64,000 nucleotides of DNA from Ophiura sarsii (Eukaryota > Echinodermata > Ophiuroidea > Amphilepidida > Ophiuridae), in NCBI GenBank assembly GCA_035610835.1, contig CM069443.1, forward strand, positions 64,203,577 to 64,267,576, given 5' to 3'. Below, piece after piece: positions 1-9,461 of the stretch. The first letter of the stretch is position 1, and each line of letters opens with the position of its first letter. The notes under the pieces were generated by a model. That model saw only the letters and a program-made list of their open reading frames with translations, did no database searches and was not told where the DNA came from. The position numbers and the translations under genes were made by a program.

Positions 1-428
1 TGTTTTTTGAAAAAAGAAAGAAAAAAAATAGCGACCCTAGATTTCCAAATATTCGGGTCTGTCGGAAAGGGCAAGTCAACTTCTTTTTTTTTTGGCCTTA
101 AGTCTGTTTGAAGATGGTATCAAAATATGGAAGTGGAAGAGAAGGGAAGAGAAATCGAACTTACTATGATATCTGCAGAGTTTTTGTAAAACCATTTGTG
201 TATTACTATTGTTTCTTGAAACTACTGGATATCAATCTTGGGAATTTGTATTTCTTTTATAACTGAAAGCCCTTTCATTGTTGTTTCTTACTCTATAGTA
301 TGAAAAGGTGTATAGAACAACAACAAATTATACAGAACATGTGTGAACTAATGACACAACAGCGATTTAGGCAATGTTCTGATGTCATTTGGGATGCCAA
401 ACAAACCATTATATATTTGAGGCCTTAC
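1..428. other. VCPIP1 intron, left edge
   Basis: AT-rich. I find no further VCPIP1 exon here. The first 110 bases resemble 49545-49610 (the 'gcgacc..' and 'gggcaagtc' phrases), so this is probably dispersed repeat. Confidence 0.5.
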
Positions 429-647
429 CTTCTGCTGGTATGGAATAGAGTTTGGTTGGATCCAGCGTCATATAGAGTTTCTTGGCCTCCTCATAGAGGT
501 CCCCTCCTGGCCCCAGACGTTCAGGCGCTATGCGATGCGATACTATCTGCGACACCGCTTTACACATGAGGCAGCGATAGAGCTGGTTATCTTGCACAGT
601 TCTCCGTGTGTTGTCTATTATGATGTCTTGCTGTACACCCACAACGC
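429..647 (-). CDS. VCPIP1: VCPIP1 exon (CLMCKAVS / PGGDLYEEA)
   Basis: 219 nt, acceptor TCTGTACTCTAG, donor GAAG/GTAAGG. It carries VVGVQQDIIIDNT, a CLMC pair and LGPGGDLYEEAKKLY, matching the segment after the VHHY exon. It leaves in phase 1 into an exon that is not in this window. Confidence 0.9.
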
Positions 648-3600
648 CTAGAGTACAGAGGGTGACAGAAAAATGAACATTTCCCACTTAATAGAGCATG
701 TCGAGGGTTGAGCGCCAGAAGGCTGTAATTCAAGAAATGCTATTTTGAGATAATTGACTTTCAAGTATTTGGGACTTATTACAATACACTGTAGCACCCA
801 ACTTATGACTTGAATTTTAGTCAAATTAAGAGTGGTTTATGAGTTATCTCTTTATGGTTCTGAAAATCTAGGTTATATGGATTATTTTTGTTACAATATC
901 AATTTGCCCAAAAATTGAGTTACGGCCTTCTGGCGCTCAACCCTTGATGTGTGGTTCAGTGGAACAGCGCAGGACTCATGATCATGAGGTTTTGAGTTCT
1001 AGCCCTGTCGTTGCCAACGTGTGTGTGTGACCTTGGACAAGGCACTTACATTGCCTACTAAATGTTACTATAGGGGTTAAGAATGTTTGTTTGTATGTCA
1101 CAACTTGGCGCTGATTTAGCTGCTGCATTGACATTGCATTGTTTATTAATGTATAATAATTTACGTAATTTGTAACACTGCAAATTATGAGCGTTTACTA
1201 TTGGACAAACTAAAAGTAAACTCAAAAGTAAACGCAATTCTAAACACAAAAGTAAACGCAATTCTAAACACAAAAGTAAACGTAAATGGTGGTGAAAACA
1301 TCTGTGATATAATGGTATTGATTAAAGGCTGCATGGAAAACAGCTTATTTAGTTGTTGGGCTCACATAAGTGTTTAGTATTGCGTTTACCTTTGAGTTTA
1401 CTTTTAGTTTGTCCAAAAGTGAACGCTCATAATTTGCAGTGTAATGTTGTGAGACAATTCAACCAGTTGGCTGCGATGACAACAAAATTATATACCATTA
1501 AGTTTTTGTTTGTATTTTGTTTTGTTTTATCGTTTTGCCACCCACATATTTACCACTAATGACCTTTTACACCACTAAAAACCTTTTAAGGCTCCATTGA
1601 CGAATAATGAACCCATACATTTACCAGAATATAAGAAAAATAAGGGGTCATCACCAGACAGGTGAAAAGGCAACCCTATTTGCCGGCACATCCTCATAAA
1701 AAACCTCAGATCCACCTCCCCCTTCCCGGGTATCAAAGTACCTTTTTGGCCTTCCCATCAAATTTGTGAGAATGTGCTAACGTTACCATCAGTACTAACC
1801 TTTTTGTTTGTAAATGTAATGGTGTACATCTGCAACAACAGAAGGGTGGACACCGTATTTATCTAGAAACACTTCCTCCATAGCTGTTGCCAAACGCTGG
1901 ATATATTTATCCTGTACAGGGAAATATTGGATAAATATGATTGATGTTTGATAAAACAGCAGAAGATACCATGCTTATCGGATCTATTAATGCCCTAATG
2001 ATTTTGACTAGTAACATAATTGAACCGTTTTAAATGAAGGTGAGCTGAGGGGTAGTTTGCCATTTGAGGCATAGATATCATAGATAGGCAACTCCTCGCG
2101 TATCGCAGTATAGCCGAACGGTTTTGTTTACATCTCACGCAGCCATGCGTAATTGTCATGCATCTCGTGGCACGATCCGGTGAGCTGTCAAATGGTCTTA
2201 AAAAAATTAACTTTTTGAGCTCCCCCATTAGCGCAATCAGTATAGCGTCCGCCTGCCACGCGGGCGGCCAGGGTTTTATCCCCGGTGCAGGCAAACAGTG
2301 ATCTTTCCCCTAAAATGTGATTTCTTTCTCTCCGCAGATAGTTTAATTGTCAAAAACATGCTTAGGGTGTTAGGGTTAATCATCTTTTGGACAGTAATCC
2401 CATCCATTGAAACTGATGCAACCCACCTGCAATGATCTATCACCACCAACAACACACATGTCATCCTGGTCAAACTCTATATAGGATGGTATGAGATCAT
2501 GCGGCACTCCCCAGGCCTTTGTCAACATCCAGCGTGGTAACCTTGGCAGAGGGCGACCTGGAGAAGAAAGAAGTAGATATAAGGAAATGTTCATGGGTTT
2601 ACAAAATCACACATATGGCTGTTTTTTCACCTACGCATGAATCATTATAACCTATAAACCATTCGACCTCCATTATATATGGATAACCACTAGATTATGA
2701 ACCAATAAAAAGACAATCACTTTTTTTATATTGGGTTTCCATGCTTAGGCAAACCAGACACCATCTTAGTCAGTCAGTAATGAACCATTGATTGAGAGAC
2801 ATAATTTCTAGATTTTTGACCATGTATCATTATACGATCATTGCATCATATACAAGTGACTGTACTCTGTACTGTATCATACAAGTTGTGCATTGTCTCT
2901 ATACACAGATCAAGTATAAGCCAAGCGTGTGCAACCTGCGGCCCGCGGGCCGCATGCGGCCTGCCGGCCTCTAATCTGGGGCCCGCGAATCAATCCCAAA
3001 ATACCCATTGATGCGGCCCAATTTAACAGGAACTCTCTAGGTTTACACAAATGAGGGATTGATTTAGTGGTGGGCTCCCTTATAATTAGTAGGGTGACGC
3101 GCTGCATTTAGTAAATATAACTCGAGGCGTCATTGCGAGTTGAAATCCCTGGTACGGCGCTTGCAGCAGCAACAGCGAGTAAAAAGAGGAAATTACACCA
3201 AGCGGGTATTCAATGAGCAATGAACTGAGGATGTTGCTTCCTAAGCTAATTACCCTCCCCAATTACTCCTCCTCCGGACGTGTTTTGGAATGTTTGACAA
3301 TCACTGCGGCCCGTGAATGGGTCTCCAAATCACAATGAGAACCAGGTGGTAGAATAGTTGCACATGCTTGGAATAAGCAGACTCTACTCTGCTATGAAAT
3401 CCAAACCAATATTAAAGACAGTAAAATCTATCTTGGCATTTTATTAGTGAAGCCAGAAACATAAGCCTGTTTCAGATTGGTGCAAAGTATAATAAGCTGC
3501 GCACCTCTTACATCCATAACCAAGCATATGGTTCCTTCCTAGCCATTATATAATAGGTGATATACAATACATATAAAATATATTTGTCCGTTTTTTTAGC

Positions 3601-5561
3601 ACAATTAAGCAGATTTCAAACAATTTATTCCTTACCTTAAGTTAACCCTATTAAATTATTACATCCTGGCCTGCTCCATCTAAAAGCTCACTCTGGCCTG
3701 TTTATGAGATACTAAACCAGATTTATTTCTTACCTTTGACCCTAACTTGTGTAATGAAATTATTGCGGCCTGAGCTGCTCCAAGCCACTTATAGTGGTTT
3801 GTTAAGCTTCTATCCTTAACGCGGCATTGCTCAGGATATACTAAACCCGGTTTATTTCTTACCTTTGACCCCAACCAGTGCAATAAAATGATTGCGTCCT
3901 GAGCTGCTCCATGACACACATAGTGGTTTGTTAAACTTCCCATCCTTACCACGGCATTGCTCAGGGGATACTAACCCAGGTTTATTTCTACCTTTGACCC
4001 CAACCAGTGCAATGAAATGATTGCGTCCTGAGCTGCTCCATGCCACACATAGTGGTTTGTTAAACTTCCCATCCTTACCGCGGCATTGCTCAGGAGATAC
4101 TAAACCTGGTTTATTTCTTACCTTTGACCCCAACCAGTGCAATGAAATGATTGCGTCCTGAGCTGCTCCATGCCACACATAGTGGTTTGTTAAACTTCCC
4201 ATCCTTACCGCGGCATTGCTCAGGGGGCACCAAACCAGGTAGGAACACACCTGCGTGAATGTAAAAGCAAGCAATAAATATTATTAACATTTAATATTAC
4301 GGTATCATATTCCTGTTTCTTAACTTTAGTTAGCCATTAACCCAACACCATCAGTGGGAGAAAAATGGATTAAATTACAGGGGAAGCCCCGGGAATCAAA
4401 CTTGGGTCACCTGTGTGGAAGTCCCGCCCCCACCTGATCGCGTCAAGGAGTCTGCTTTGAGGATCTTAAGATTTTCGTCAGCATATGAAAGCCTGCCATG
4501 AGACTGAGGGAGCACGTGCTACCAGCACCTAGTAGTGATACGTAGTACTCAGAAACGTTAGGGTTAATTACAGTGTGCATCAAAGGTATAGATTTCACCC
4601 AATATCATGATGTATGGAGTGTTTCTAATTAAATAATCAAACTAACCTGTATAGTCTCCAGAGCTCTGCAATCCACTCAAAGAATCCAGTAAAATGATAG
4701 GTCTATGAAGCACATTAGCCAATCCAAATATGTGAATGTTCTGTAACCCAAACGCCTCATTCGGTCCTGGCAAGTAGTCTGGATCACTCTCAGCAATGAT
4801 GATCTCCCACTCCTTAGCATCCACAAAATCGCAGAACAGATTCTTGTAGCGTTCCAAGTTGTCCAAGAAGTGCGTTTTTAGGTTTGTTCTGAGCGCATGC
4901 CAGAAGAGCTCTCGTCCTACGAGCGCTCTGGAAATCCCATGCACCAGGCAATGACCGTCTCCGTCAGCGTGGATCGGGATCAGGACTTCTTGACCATCGT
5001 GAAAGTTGTAGATCATCTGGAGAGTCTGCGACAGGTACTTTGCACTTCCGGTTTGGTCACGTCCGTAACCCATGATTCCGATGTGTTCCGGTTGTATGAG
5101 AAAAGCGCGACTACCTAACACGGAACAGTCAAAGACATCTTTCTGATTGACTTCTCTTAAAGGTCTAGCTTTGTTCTGCTTATCCATACCATAGTAGGTC
5201 AACAATGGACTCAACAGTTTGCAATGGTAGTTTGACAGGCCGAGAACTTTGATCGAGTCGGCTGTTTTCTTGGGCGTGAAGTTACCCACCAGTAAGTTTC
5301 GAACCATGTTGTGCAGCGCCACCTCGGGATCCGTGACCTCCTCTGTGTCGCCCATAGCCGAACGAGGATGGCGTTGCCCACAGTTGGAGCATTCTATACT
5401 GGTGTCGTACGATGGAAAGTACAACTTGGTTTTGCAGGATTCATCGGGGCAGGTGCCACAGAGAATGCGATATCGTTCAGCTGGTGCTTTGGATCTGCCG
5501 GGTAACATCTTGGATAGATGGTTGGTTATATCAGATGAGAGTGGTATTTCTTGATGAGGAT
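429..5561 (-). CDS. VCPIP1: VCPIP1-like deubiquitinase, 5 exons, 3' part beyond left edge
   Basis: Family knowledge: VCPIP1 (VCIP135) is an OTU cysteine protease that binds p97/VCP and p47 and is needed for Golgi and ER reassembly after mitosis. Five exons join in frame on the minus strand (4647-5561, 4122-4250, 2427-2557, 1800-1911, 429-647), giving about 484 codons from the Met at 5508. Order: an N-terminal Cys-rich zinc ribbon (CGTC, then SNC); an OTU Cys box DGDGHCLVH with Cys at about residue 187; the OTU His box SSSGRNHF with His at about 322; then KAWGVP, VVGGDRSLQ and PGGDLYEEA blocks typical of the family. The Cys-to-His distance of 135 is close to that of the mammalian protein. All junctions have GT/AG sites and matching phases (1, 1, 0, 1). 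Mammalian VCPIP1 is about 1220 aa, so more than half should lie to the left of the window. The second exon is followed by a tandem array of its own 3' part. Confidence 0.93.
701..947. mobile_element. MITE family A, copy 1
   Basis: About 247 bp with terminal inverted repeats GGGTTGAGCGCCAGAAGGC at the left and its complement at the right. A second copy in the opposite orientation is at 22333-22584 and shares the internal sequence. No coding capacity. It sits in a VCPIP1 intron. Confidence 0.82.
948..1060 (+). mobile_element. tRNA-derived SINE fragment
   Basis: Has an A-box-like TGGTTCAGTGGAACAGCGC, a B-box-like GTTTTGAGTTCTAGCCC, and a tail CCTTGGACAAGGCACTTAC. That layout is typical of widespread tRNA-derived SINEs. 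No target duplication identified. Confidence 0.55.
1175..1445. repeat. Inverted repeat, about 75-bp arms
   Basis: The left arm 1175-1250 (begins ACACTGCAAATTATGAGCG) and right arm 1367-1444 are near-perfect reverse complements. The spacer holds short direct repeats of about 24 bp (AAAAGTAAACGCAATTCTAA). Foldback or MITE-like; the short open frames across it are not genes. Confidence 0.75.
1800..1911 (-). CDS. VCPIP1: VCPIP1 exon (ATAMEEVF / VADVHHY)
   Basis: 112 nt and too short to stand out as an open frame. Acceptor CCCTGTACAG, donor AAAAAG/GTTAGT. It starts DKYIQRLATAMEEVFLDKYG and ends with HPSVVADVHHYIYKQK, matching the segment that follows GGDRSLQ in VCPIP1. Phases 0 in, 1 out fit both neighbours. 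Confidence 0.88.
2222..2292 (+). repeat. tRNA-Gly(GCC)-like SINE head or pseudogene
   Basis: TAGCGCAATCAGTA D-arm, then a CCGC-CTGCCAC-GCGG anticodon arm, then a B-box-like GGGTTTTATCCCC. The acceptor ends do not pair, so this is a tRNA-derived repeat rather than a working tRNA gene. Confidence 0.5.
2427..2557 (-). CDS. VCPIP1: VCPIP1 exon (KAWGVP / GGDRSLQ)
   Basis: 131 nt, acceptor TTCTTCTCCAG, donor CAG/GTGGGT. Reads LPRLPRWMLTKAWGVPHDLI and then YIEFDQDDMCVVGGDRSLQ, both close to the family. It completes the split Gly codon left by the His exon and ends in phase 0. Confidence 0.9.
2922..3370. mobile_element. hAT-like non-autonomous element
   Basis: 449 bp. Ends CAAGCGTGTGCAACC and its near complement GTTGCACATGCTTG. 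Flanked by GTATAAGC (left) and GAATAAGC (right), an 8-bp duplication with one mismatch. Contains a GC-rich GCGGCCCGCGGGCC segment common in hAT-derived repeats. Lies in the VCPIP1 intron. Confidence 0.72.
3690..4121 (-). repeat. Tandem array of the VCPIP1 His-exon 3' part, each unit with a 5' splice site
   Basis: Three further copies follow the exon, with GT donors at 4121 (A), 3991 (B), 3862 (C) and 3733 (D), a period of 129-130 bp. Each unit holds about 113 nt of the exon, from the PGLV region to VKG, plus about 14 nt of intron (GTAAGAAATAAACC). The exon's acceptor and pyrimidine tract are not copied. Copies B and C keep the GRNHF histidine codon. B lacks one base in the intron part, so B reads open into C. 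D is decayed: CTATAAGTG gives a stop in the exon frame, and His is replaced by Asn (GRNNF). A fragment of a fifth unit lies near 3690-3732. Decay increases away from the real exon. Confidence 0.85.
4122..4250 (-). CDS. VCPIP1: VCPIP1 exon with OTU catalytic His (array copy A)
   Basis: This 129-nt exon has acceptor TTCACGCAG at its 5' edge (4250) and donor AAAG/GTAAGAAA at 4121. It supplies FLPGLVPPEQC, then GKDGKFNKPLCVAW and SSSGRNHFIALVGVKG. The His in GRNHF aligns with the second catalytic residue of VCPIP1 OTU domains. It enters in phase 1 from the upstream exon and leaves in phase 1 into the exon at 2557. It is the only copy of the array with a normal acceptor, so it is taken as the constitutive exon. 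Confidence 0.92.
4251..4646 (-). other. VCPIP1 intron between the OTU Cys and His exons
   Basis: No gene or clear repeat seen. It ends with the branch/acceptor region TTTACATTCACGCAG of the His exon. Confidence 0.6.
4647..5561 (-). CDS. VCPIP1: VCPIP1 exon with zinc ribbon and OTU catalytic Cys
   Basis: The first Met in frame is at 5508, but the frame is open upstream to a good splice acceptor (pyrimidine-rich tract ending in ACATGCAG, exon edge at 5561). This may therefore be a second exon with a short N-terminal or 5'UTR exon further right; mammalian VCPIP1 has a longer proline-rich N-terminus. From Met5508: Cys17, Cys20, Cys25, Cys40 and Cys43 look like zinc ligands; residues 83-105 (KVLGLSNYHCKLLSP region) are strongly family-like; DGDGHCLVH with Cys187 is the protease nucleophile box; RPIILLDSLSG lies near the end. 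The donor is CAG/GTTAGT, phase 1. The start is uncertain, the identity is not. Confidence 0.92.
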
Positions 5562-6159
5562 CTGCATGTAAGAAGAAAGATATTTTTTTAAATGAAATGA
5601 GAAATTTGCATTTAATTTAACATAAAATGCAAACCATAAGATACCTTGTACAACCTAAACACCCCCCCCCCCCCCCCCCCCCCCCTGCGTATGCGCCTAC
5701 ATCGAGTGTATTAATAATTCCTATACATCACTTGTACAGCGTGCGCAGGCTGCCAAGGCATTTTAAGATACATGTAGGCCAATACATCTTTAAGATCTAT
5801 GACATAACAAACAGAAAGTAGCACGAAAATAGGCTTAGCATCATGTCACGTCACAAGGACGGGGAAGGACAGTTAAGTCAAATATATAATCAATTATGCG
5901 TCATCTTTTCACCCTCTAAACGAGTAGTGAGGATTTTACATTTCTCTCCAAAATTTTGCACACATAAAAACCCTAGAATACCACACTCACATTCTCCCTT
6001 TAAAGTGTTTTTATCAAAAGAAAGTAAGGTAACAAATCATGGGGCGGGACATGGACACCTGTGGTCTTTATTGGTAGTTTTATGAACAGGAAAAAATACT
6101 TCTGAAACCTGGGACGAATATCACCTAAATTGAAATATTCGCGTCGTAGCCAAACATTC
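5562..6159. other. Upstream region of VCPIP1 with C24 homopolymer
   Basis: Begins (minus strand) with the pyrimidine tract of the splice acceptor at 5561, so more VCPIP1 transcript is expected to the right. A 24-base C run lies at 5662-5685. No further exon recognised. Confidence 0.5.
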
Positions 6160-6620
6160 AGGCCCGTATTCTCGTACGTAGTTAAACACGGTTTTAAGCT
6201 AAACACAAGTCTAACTTTGACTTTAGACAGCATTTAACTAAACGCAATTCTCGTACATTTGTTTTACTTAAACACGCATCTAACTCGCTGAAATGTGTCT
6301 AACTTTAAACATGGGTACGGGGGTAGTTTAATATGTGTTTAACTAAACATGCGCACTAACTGTATGCCTTAAATGATCACTCAACCGTACCATGTATTTA
6401 AGGCATTCGGTCGATATCTATTGTAACACATTAGGGCCACAATGAATTAGATACCTGTATACAATCAGCGCAGGACCACTCTGGGAACAAGATTTGCAGA
6501 GTTTAAAATCATGTTTTGTTAAACACGTCGTTTAAAGGATAAACTCACGTTTAAGTTAGACACACGTTTAGTTAAACACGGTTTTAAGCTAAAACCGTGT
6601 TTAGTACGAGAATACGGCCC
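6160..6620. mobile_element. MITE with CGTATTCTCGTAC ends
   Basis: About 460 bp. The left end has CGTATTCTCGTACGTAGTT and the right end its counterpart AGTACGAGAATACG; both inner flanks repeat TTAAACACGGTTTTAAGC. Related sequence occurs at 59355-60358. Confidence 0.75.
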
Positions 6621-7914
6621 TCAATGTCTATGCCAATTAGCACAGTATTACAGGGACTCGTGGGGTAGTGGGTGACCCCTGACAGAAGGCTTACCCCCCC
6701 CCCCCCCCCCCCCATGCGCTGACAAACTCTATACTAATAAATAGTCGGTTATGCCCCCTGATCACAGGTTTGTCCCCCTCATGCTGCCTTGCCCCCCCCC
6801 CCCCCATATATTCATCTCACCGTGGTCCACCGGAAAACGCAATATAGCAACTGAGCTATCCTTACACTACCGCACAGTCATGGATACATGTACTATTGTT
6901 TATGTTTTAAATGCAATAATTTCTTAAAGTGACTGAGAATAGGCCTAGCCTAGGGCCTAGGCATTATATATACCCTTATTAAAACAAGATATTTAAAAAA
7001 CAATTGGTCAAAGTCAGAGAATGAAATTAACAGAGGACAAATTTAAAGGAAATATGAAAAAGAAGATTTAGACAGTCAGTGTATGATGTGTCTCAACAAA
7101 AACACTTTAATTAAACCATGTATGTATCAAATAAAAATTAAAAATATAGAGAAATGCCATACAAATAACAAATTTGTTTCCAGTAGTGCGCGTGCATTTC
7201 ACTGAGACACTTAGCTTTAATTAGTTTAGTTTTATTTGGCATATCAAAACACAGAGATACAATTACATCAGATCAATATACAAATCTTAAAAATTACAAA
7301 AATGTACACAACATATATTATAAAAGAAAACATTTAACGCCAAGGATAGCCAAAGAAAGCCCTAAAAAGGGCTTATTTCCATTGGTCAAAGTGATTGCGC
7401 ATTTAATTTTTTTAATAGAAAAAACGGGGACAAATATTGTCAAAATTGTGTCCAACATGTTTCAAGATGGCAATTGACCACAAACACGAAAGTGAAACTT
7501 TAATTCGCGGCGAATATCACATTTTAGGGAGTATAATAAGAGTAACAAAAATGCACAGATTTGACTAAATAAAACCATTTTAAGTGAATCTCCACTATGA
7601 ATTTGAGCAAAACAATAAAATAAAAAAATGTATTTCGCATTTGACTTTTCAGGCTTGCTACTGGAAACAAATTGGGTTTTTTTCTTCCTAAGGCGCCTTA
7701 ATTTTTTTATTCGATTCTTGAAGCGCGCCCGCCTCACTTTTGGCCCCGTATTGGGGTTTTTGTTTTTTTTTCTGTCTGAAAAAAATAGCCTAGCTTTAGC
7801 GCCCTCATTTTCGGAGCCGTCTCTTTGAAGGATTAAAACACAACCACGTAAAAGCAATGCACCATATTTCTCATGGACTTCAAAGTCTTCATTATCTGAA
7901 AAAAATCCTTTTTT
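6621..7914. other. Intergenic, no gene seen
   Basis: C-runs near 6695-6713 and 6793-6805, AT-rich elsewhere. A 206-codon minus-strand open frame (7462-8082) crosses a simple tandem repeat, has no recognisable domain or splice context, and is not called. Confidence 0.5.
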
Positions 7915-8095
7915 TTGTTGTACCAATGTACCTTTTTTTGTACCACTGTACCTTTTTTTTACCAATGTACCTTTTTTGTACCAATGTACTTTTTGGGGGC
8001 AGTAATGTACCTTGCGACAAACTTGTGCAACCTTGCAGTTGCAACCACCTTGCGCAACCTGGTACCACCTTGCTGCAACCACATTGTGGTGATTG
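7915..8095. repeat. Short tandem repeat (TGTACCTTTTTT and TTGCAACC units)
   Basis: Five or so imperfect units of about 18-20 bp (TGTACCAATGTACCTTTTTT), followed by TTGCAACCACC-type units. Simple-sequence origin. Confidence 0.7.
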
Positions 8096-8347
8096 CATTT
8101 TTGTAAGGGTTGTCAGATTATATTTCGGTACTTTTTAAAACCGCCAACGCATGCATCTAGTTAATTAAATTTAAGCATGTGGGCGGGGACATTCATGACC
8201 CATAGATACGATCGCGGCCAATCAGATTACAGATACAGATATGCCGCGCCACGTCGACTTCTCAAAGATAACGCTGTTGTGACGCTGTTCTATAGACTAC
8301 AACGCACTGCCAGTTGTCACAGAAAAAAGTCTATAGGCTATAGACAA

Positions 8348-8561
8348 TATTCATGCGGCAGCCATTTTCTAAAATTTGCCACCCAAGCCTCGTTCTCGTT
8401 ACGTATACCTGCGCCTGCGTGACTTGCGTGAGGATGCGTACGCCGCGTGCTTTGGTACCACGCTTCTCGCGCAGTTCTATTTGTGCAGCGCGAGGCGCAG
8501 ATAGACCAAACGGGAACGAGGCTTGGGTGGCATATTTTGGAAAATGGCTGCCGCGTGAATA
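8348..8561. mobile_element. Foldback MITE, about 45-bp arms
   Basis: The left arm starts TATTCATGCGGCAGCC and contains CCACCCAAGCCTCGTTC; the right arm is the near-perfect complement ending GGCTGCCGCGTGAATA. About 214 bp, non-coding. Confidence 0.8.
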
Positions 8562-9345
8562 GAGTCTACTCTAGAGACTAGACTAGCTAGTATAAAACTG
8601 TATAGGGCCTACTCCTAACAGACTAAAAGTAAAATGTACATGTATGACGTTCTAAATTACGCTTACTTTATTTAGCAAGCTTGAACTTGAGAGAAGAAAA
8701 AGGAATTCTTGAATTGCTTGCCAGTTGTTGCAAGCACAAATGACATTTCAACAACAAACAGCAGAATCATGAGACATGAATTTCAATTTGGAAATCAGTC
8801 GTGAACATCATGAACATATTATTTAATTATTAAATTGTTGTATCAAATACTGACCAACCCGTATTTCAGCTACCGAAATGACTCGTCTCACGAAGATATG
8901 ATAAAGCTATCATGAATTCATTATTTTCCTGTTGAACTGCAGCAAAATCATGAAATCTCTTTCTGTCGTCGTTGTTCGTGATCTGTTTGGGTTTTTCCTG
9001 ATTTTTCTTGAACTTTGAACCATATTGACCCATTATCTTAGTTAGTTACCATATTAACCGGGTTAAGTGGATTACTCATTTAGAATAACATCACTGTTCA
9101 GTCACTAATTTAATATTCAAGATAAAAATCACACAATTTCATATTCTATAATATTTAAGAAGTAATCATTAAGAAAAATAACTAAATTTTAGTATATGAT
9201 TGCATATTTTATATTGATCTCACCACTTTACGATTTAAACTTTTTCATGACCTAGGCATAAGTTGTTTTAACTTAAAAGCCAGTTTAATGGGTCAGAGGT
9301 TAATGTAATTAACTCCCGATTTTGCGAGAAATCAACATTTTTGAG
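8562..9345. other. Upstream region of PPP1R2
   Basis: AT-rich. No TATA box or CpG-rich block stands out. ATGGCGG, which resembles a YY1-type element, overlaps the start codon at 9346. Confidence 0.45.
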
Positions 9346-9461
9346 ATGGCGGAGAACTCTGAGAAAACTGATGAAAAACCTGTCAAAGTTAGGTTACCTG
9401 AAGCAAAAAAGGGGATTTTGAAATCTCCAGGATTTTACGATGATCCAGCTAACAGACCCGA
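9346..9461 (+). CDS. PPP1R2: PPP1R2 exon 1 (KGILK)
   Basis: Starts GAGATGGCG, a reasonable initiation context. Encodes [10 protein letters not shown] through [13 protein letters not shown] and ends CCCGA/GTGAGT, phase 2. Confidence 0.9.

Noticed and set aside
3852..4274. 140-codon minus frame over the VCPIP1 array as a separate gene
   Set aside because: Starts off-frame in copy A and reaches the exon frame only from copy B; it is part of the array, not an independent gene.
7462..8082. 206-codon minus-strand open frame
   Set aside because: Crosses a TGTACCTTTTTT simple repeat and low-complexity Lys/Arg-rich text; no motif, no splice context.
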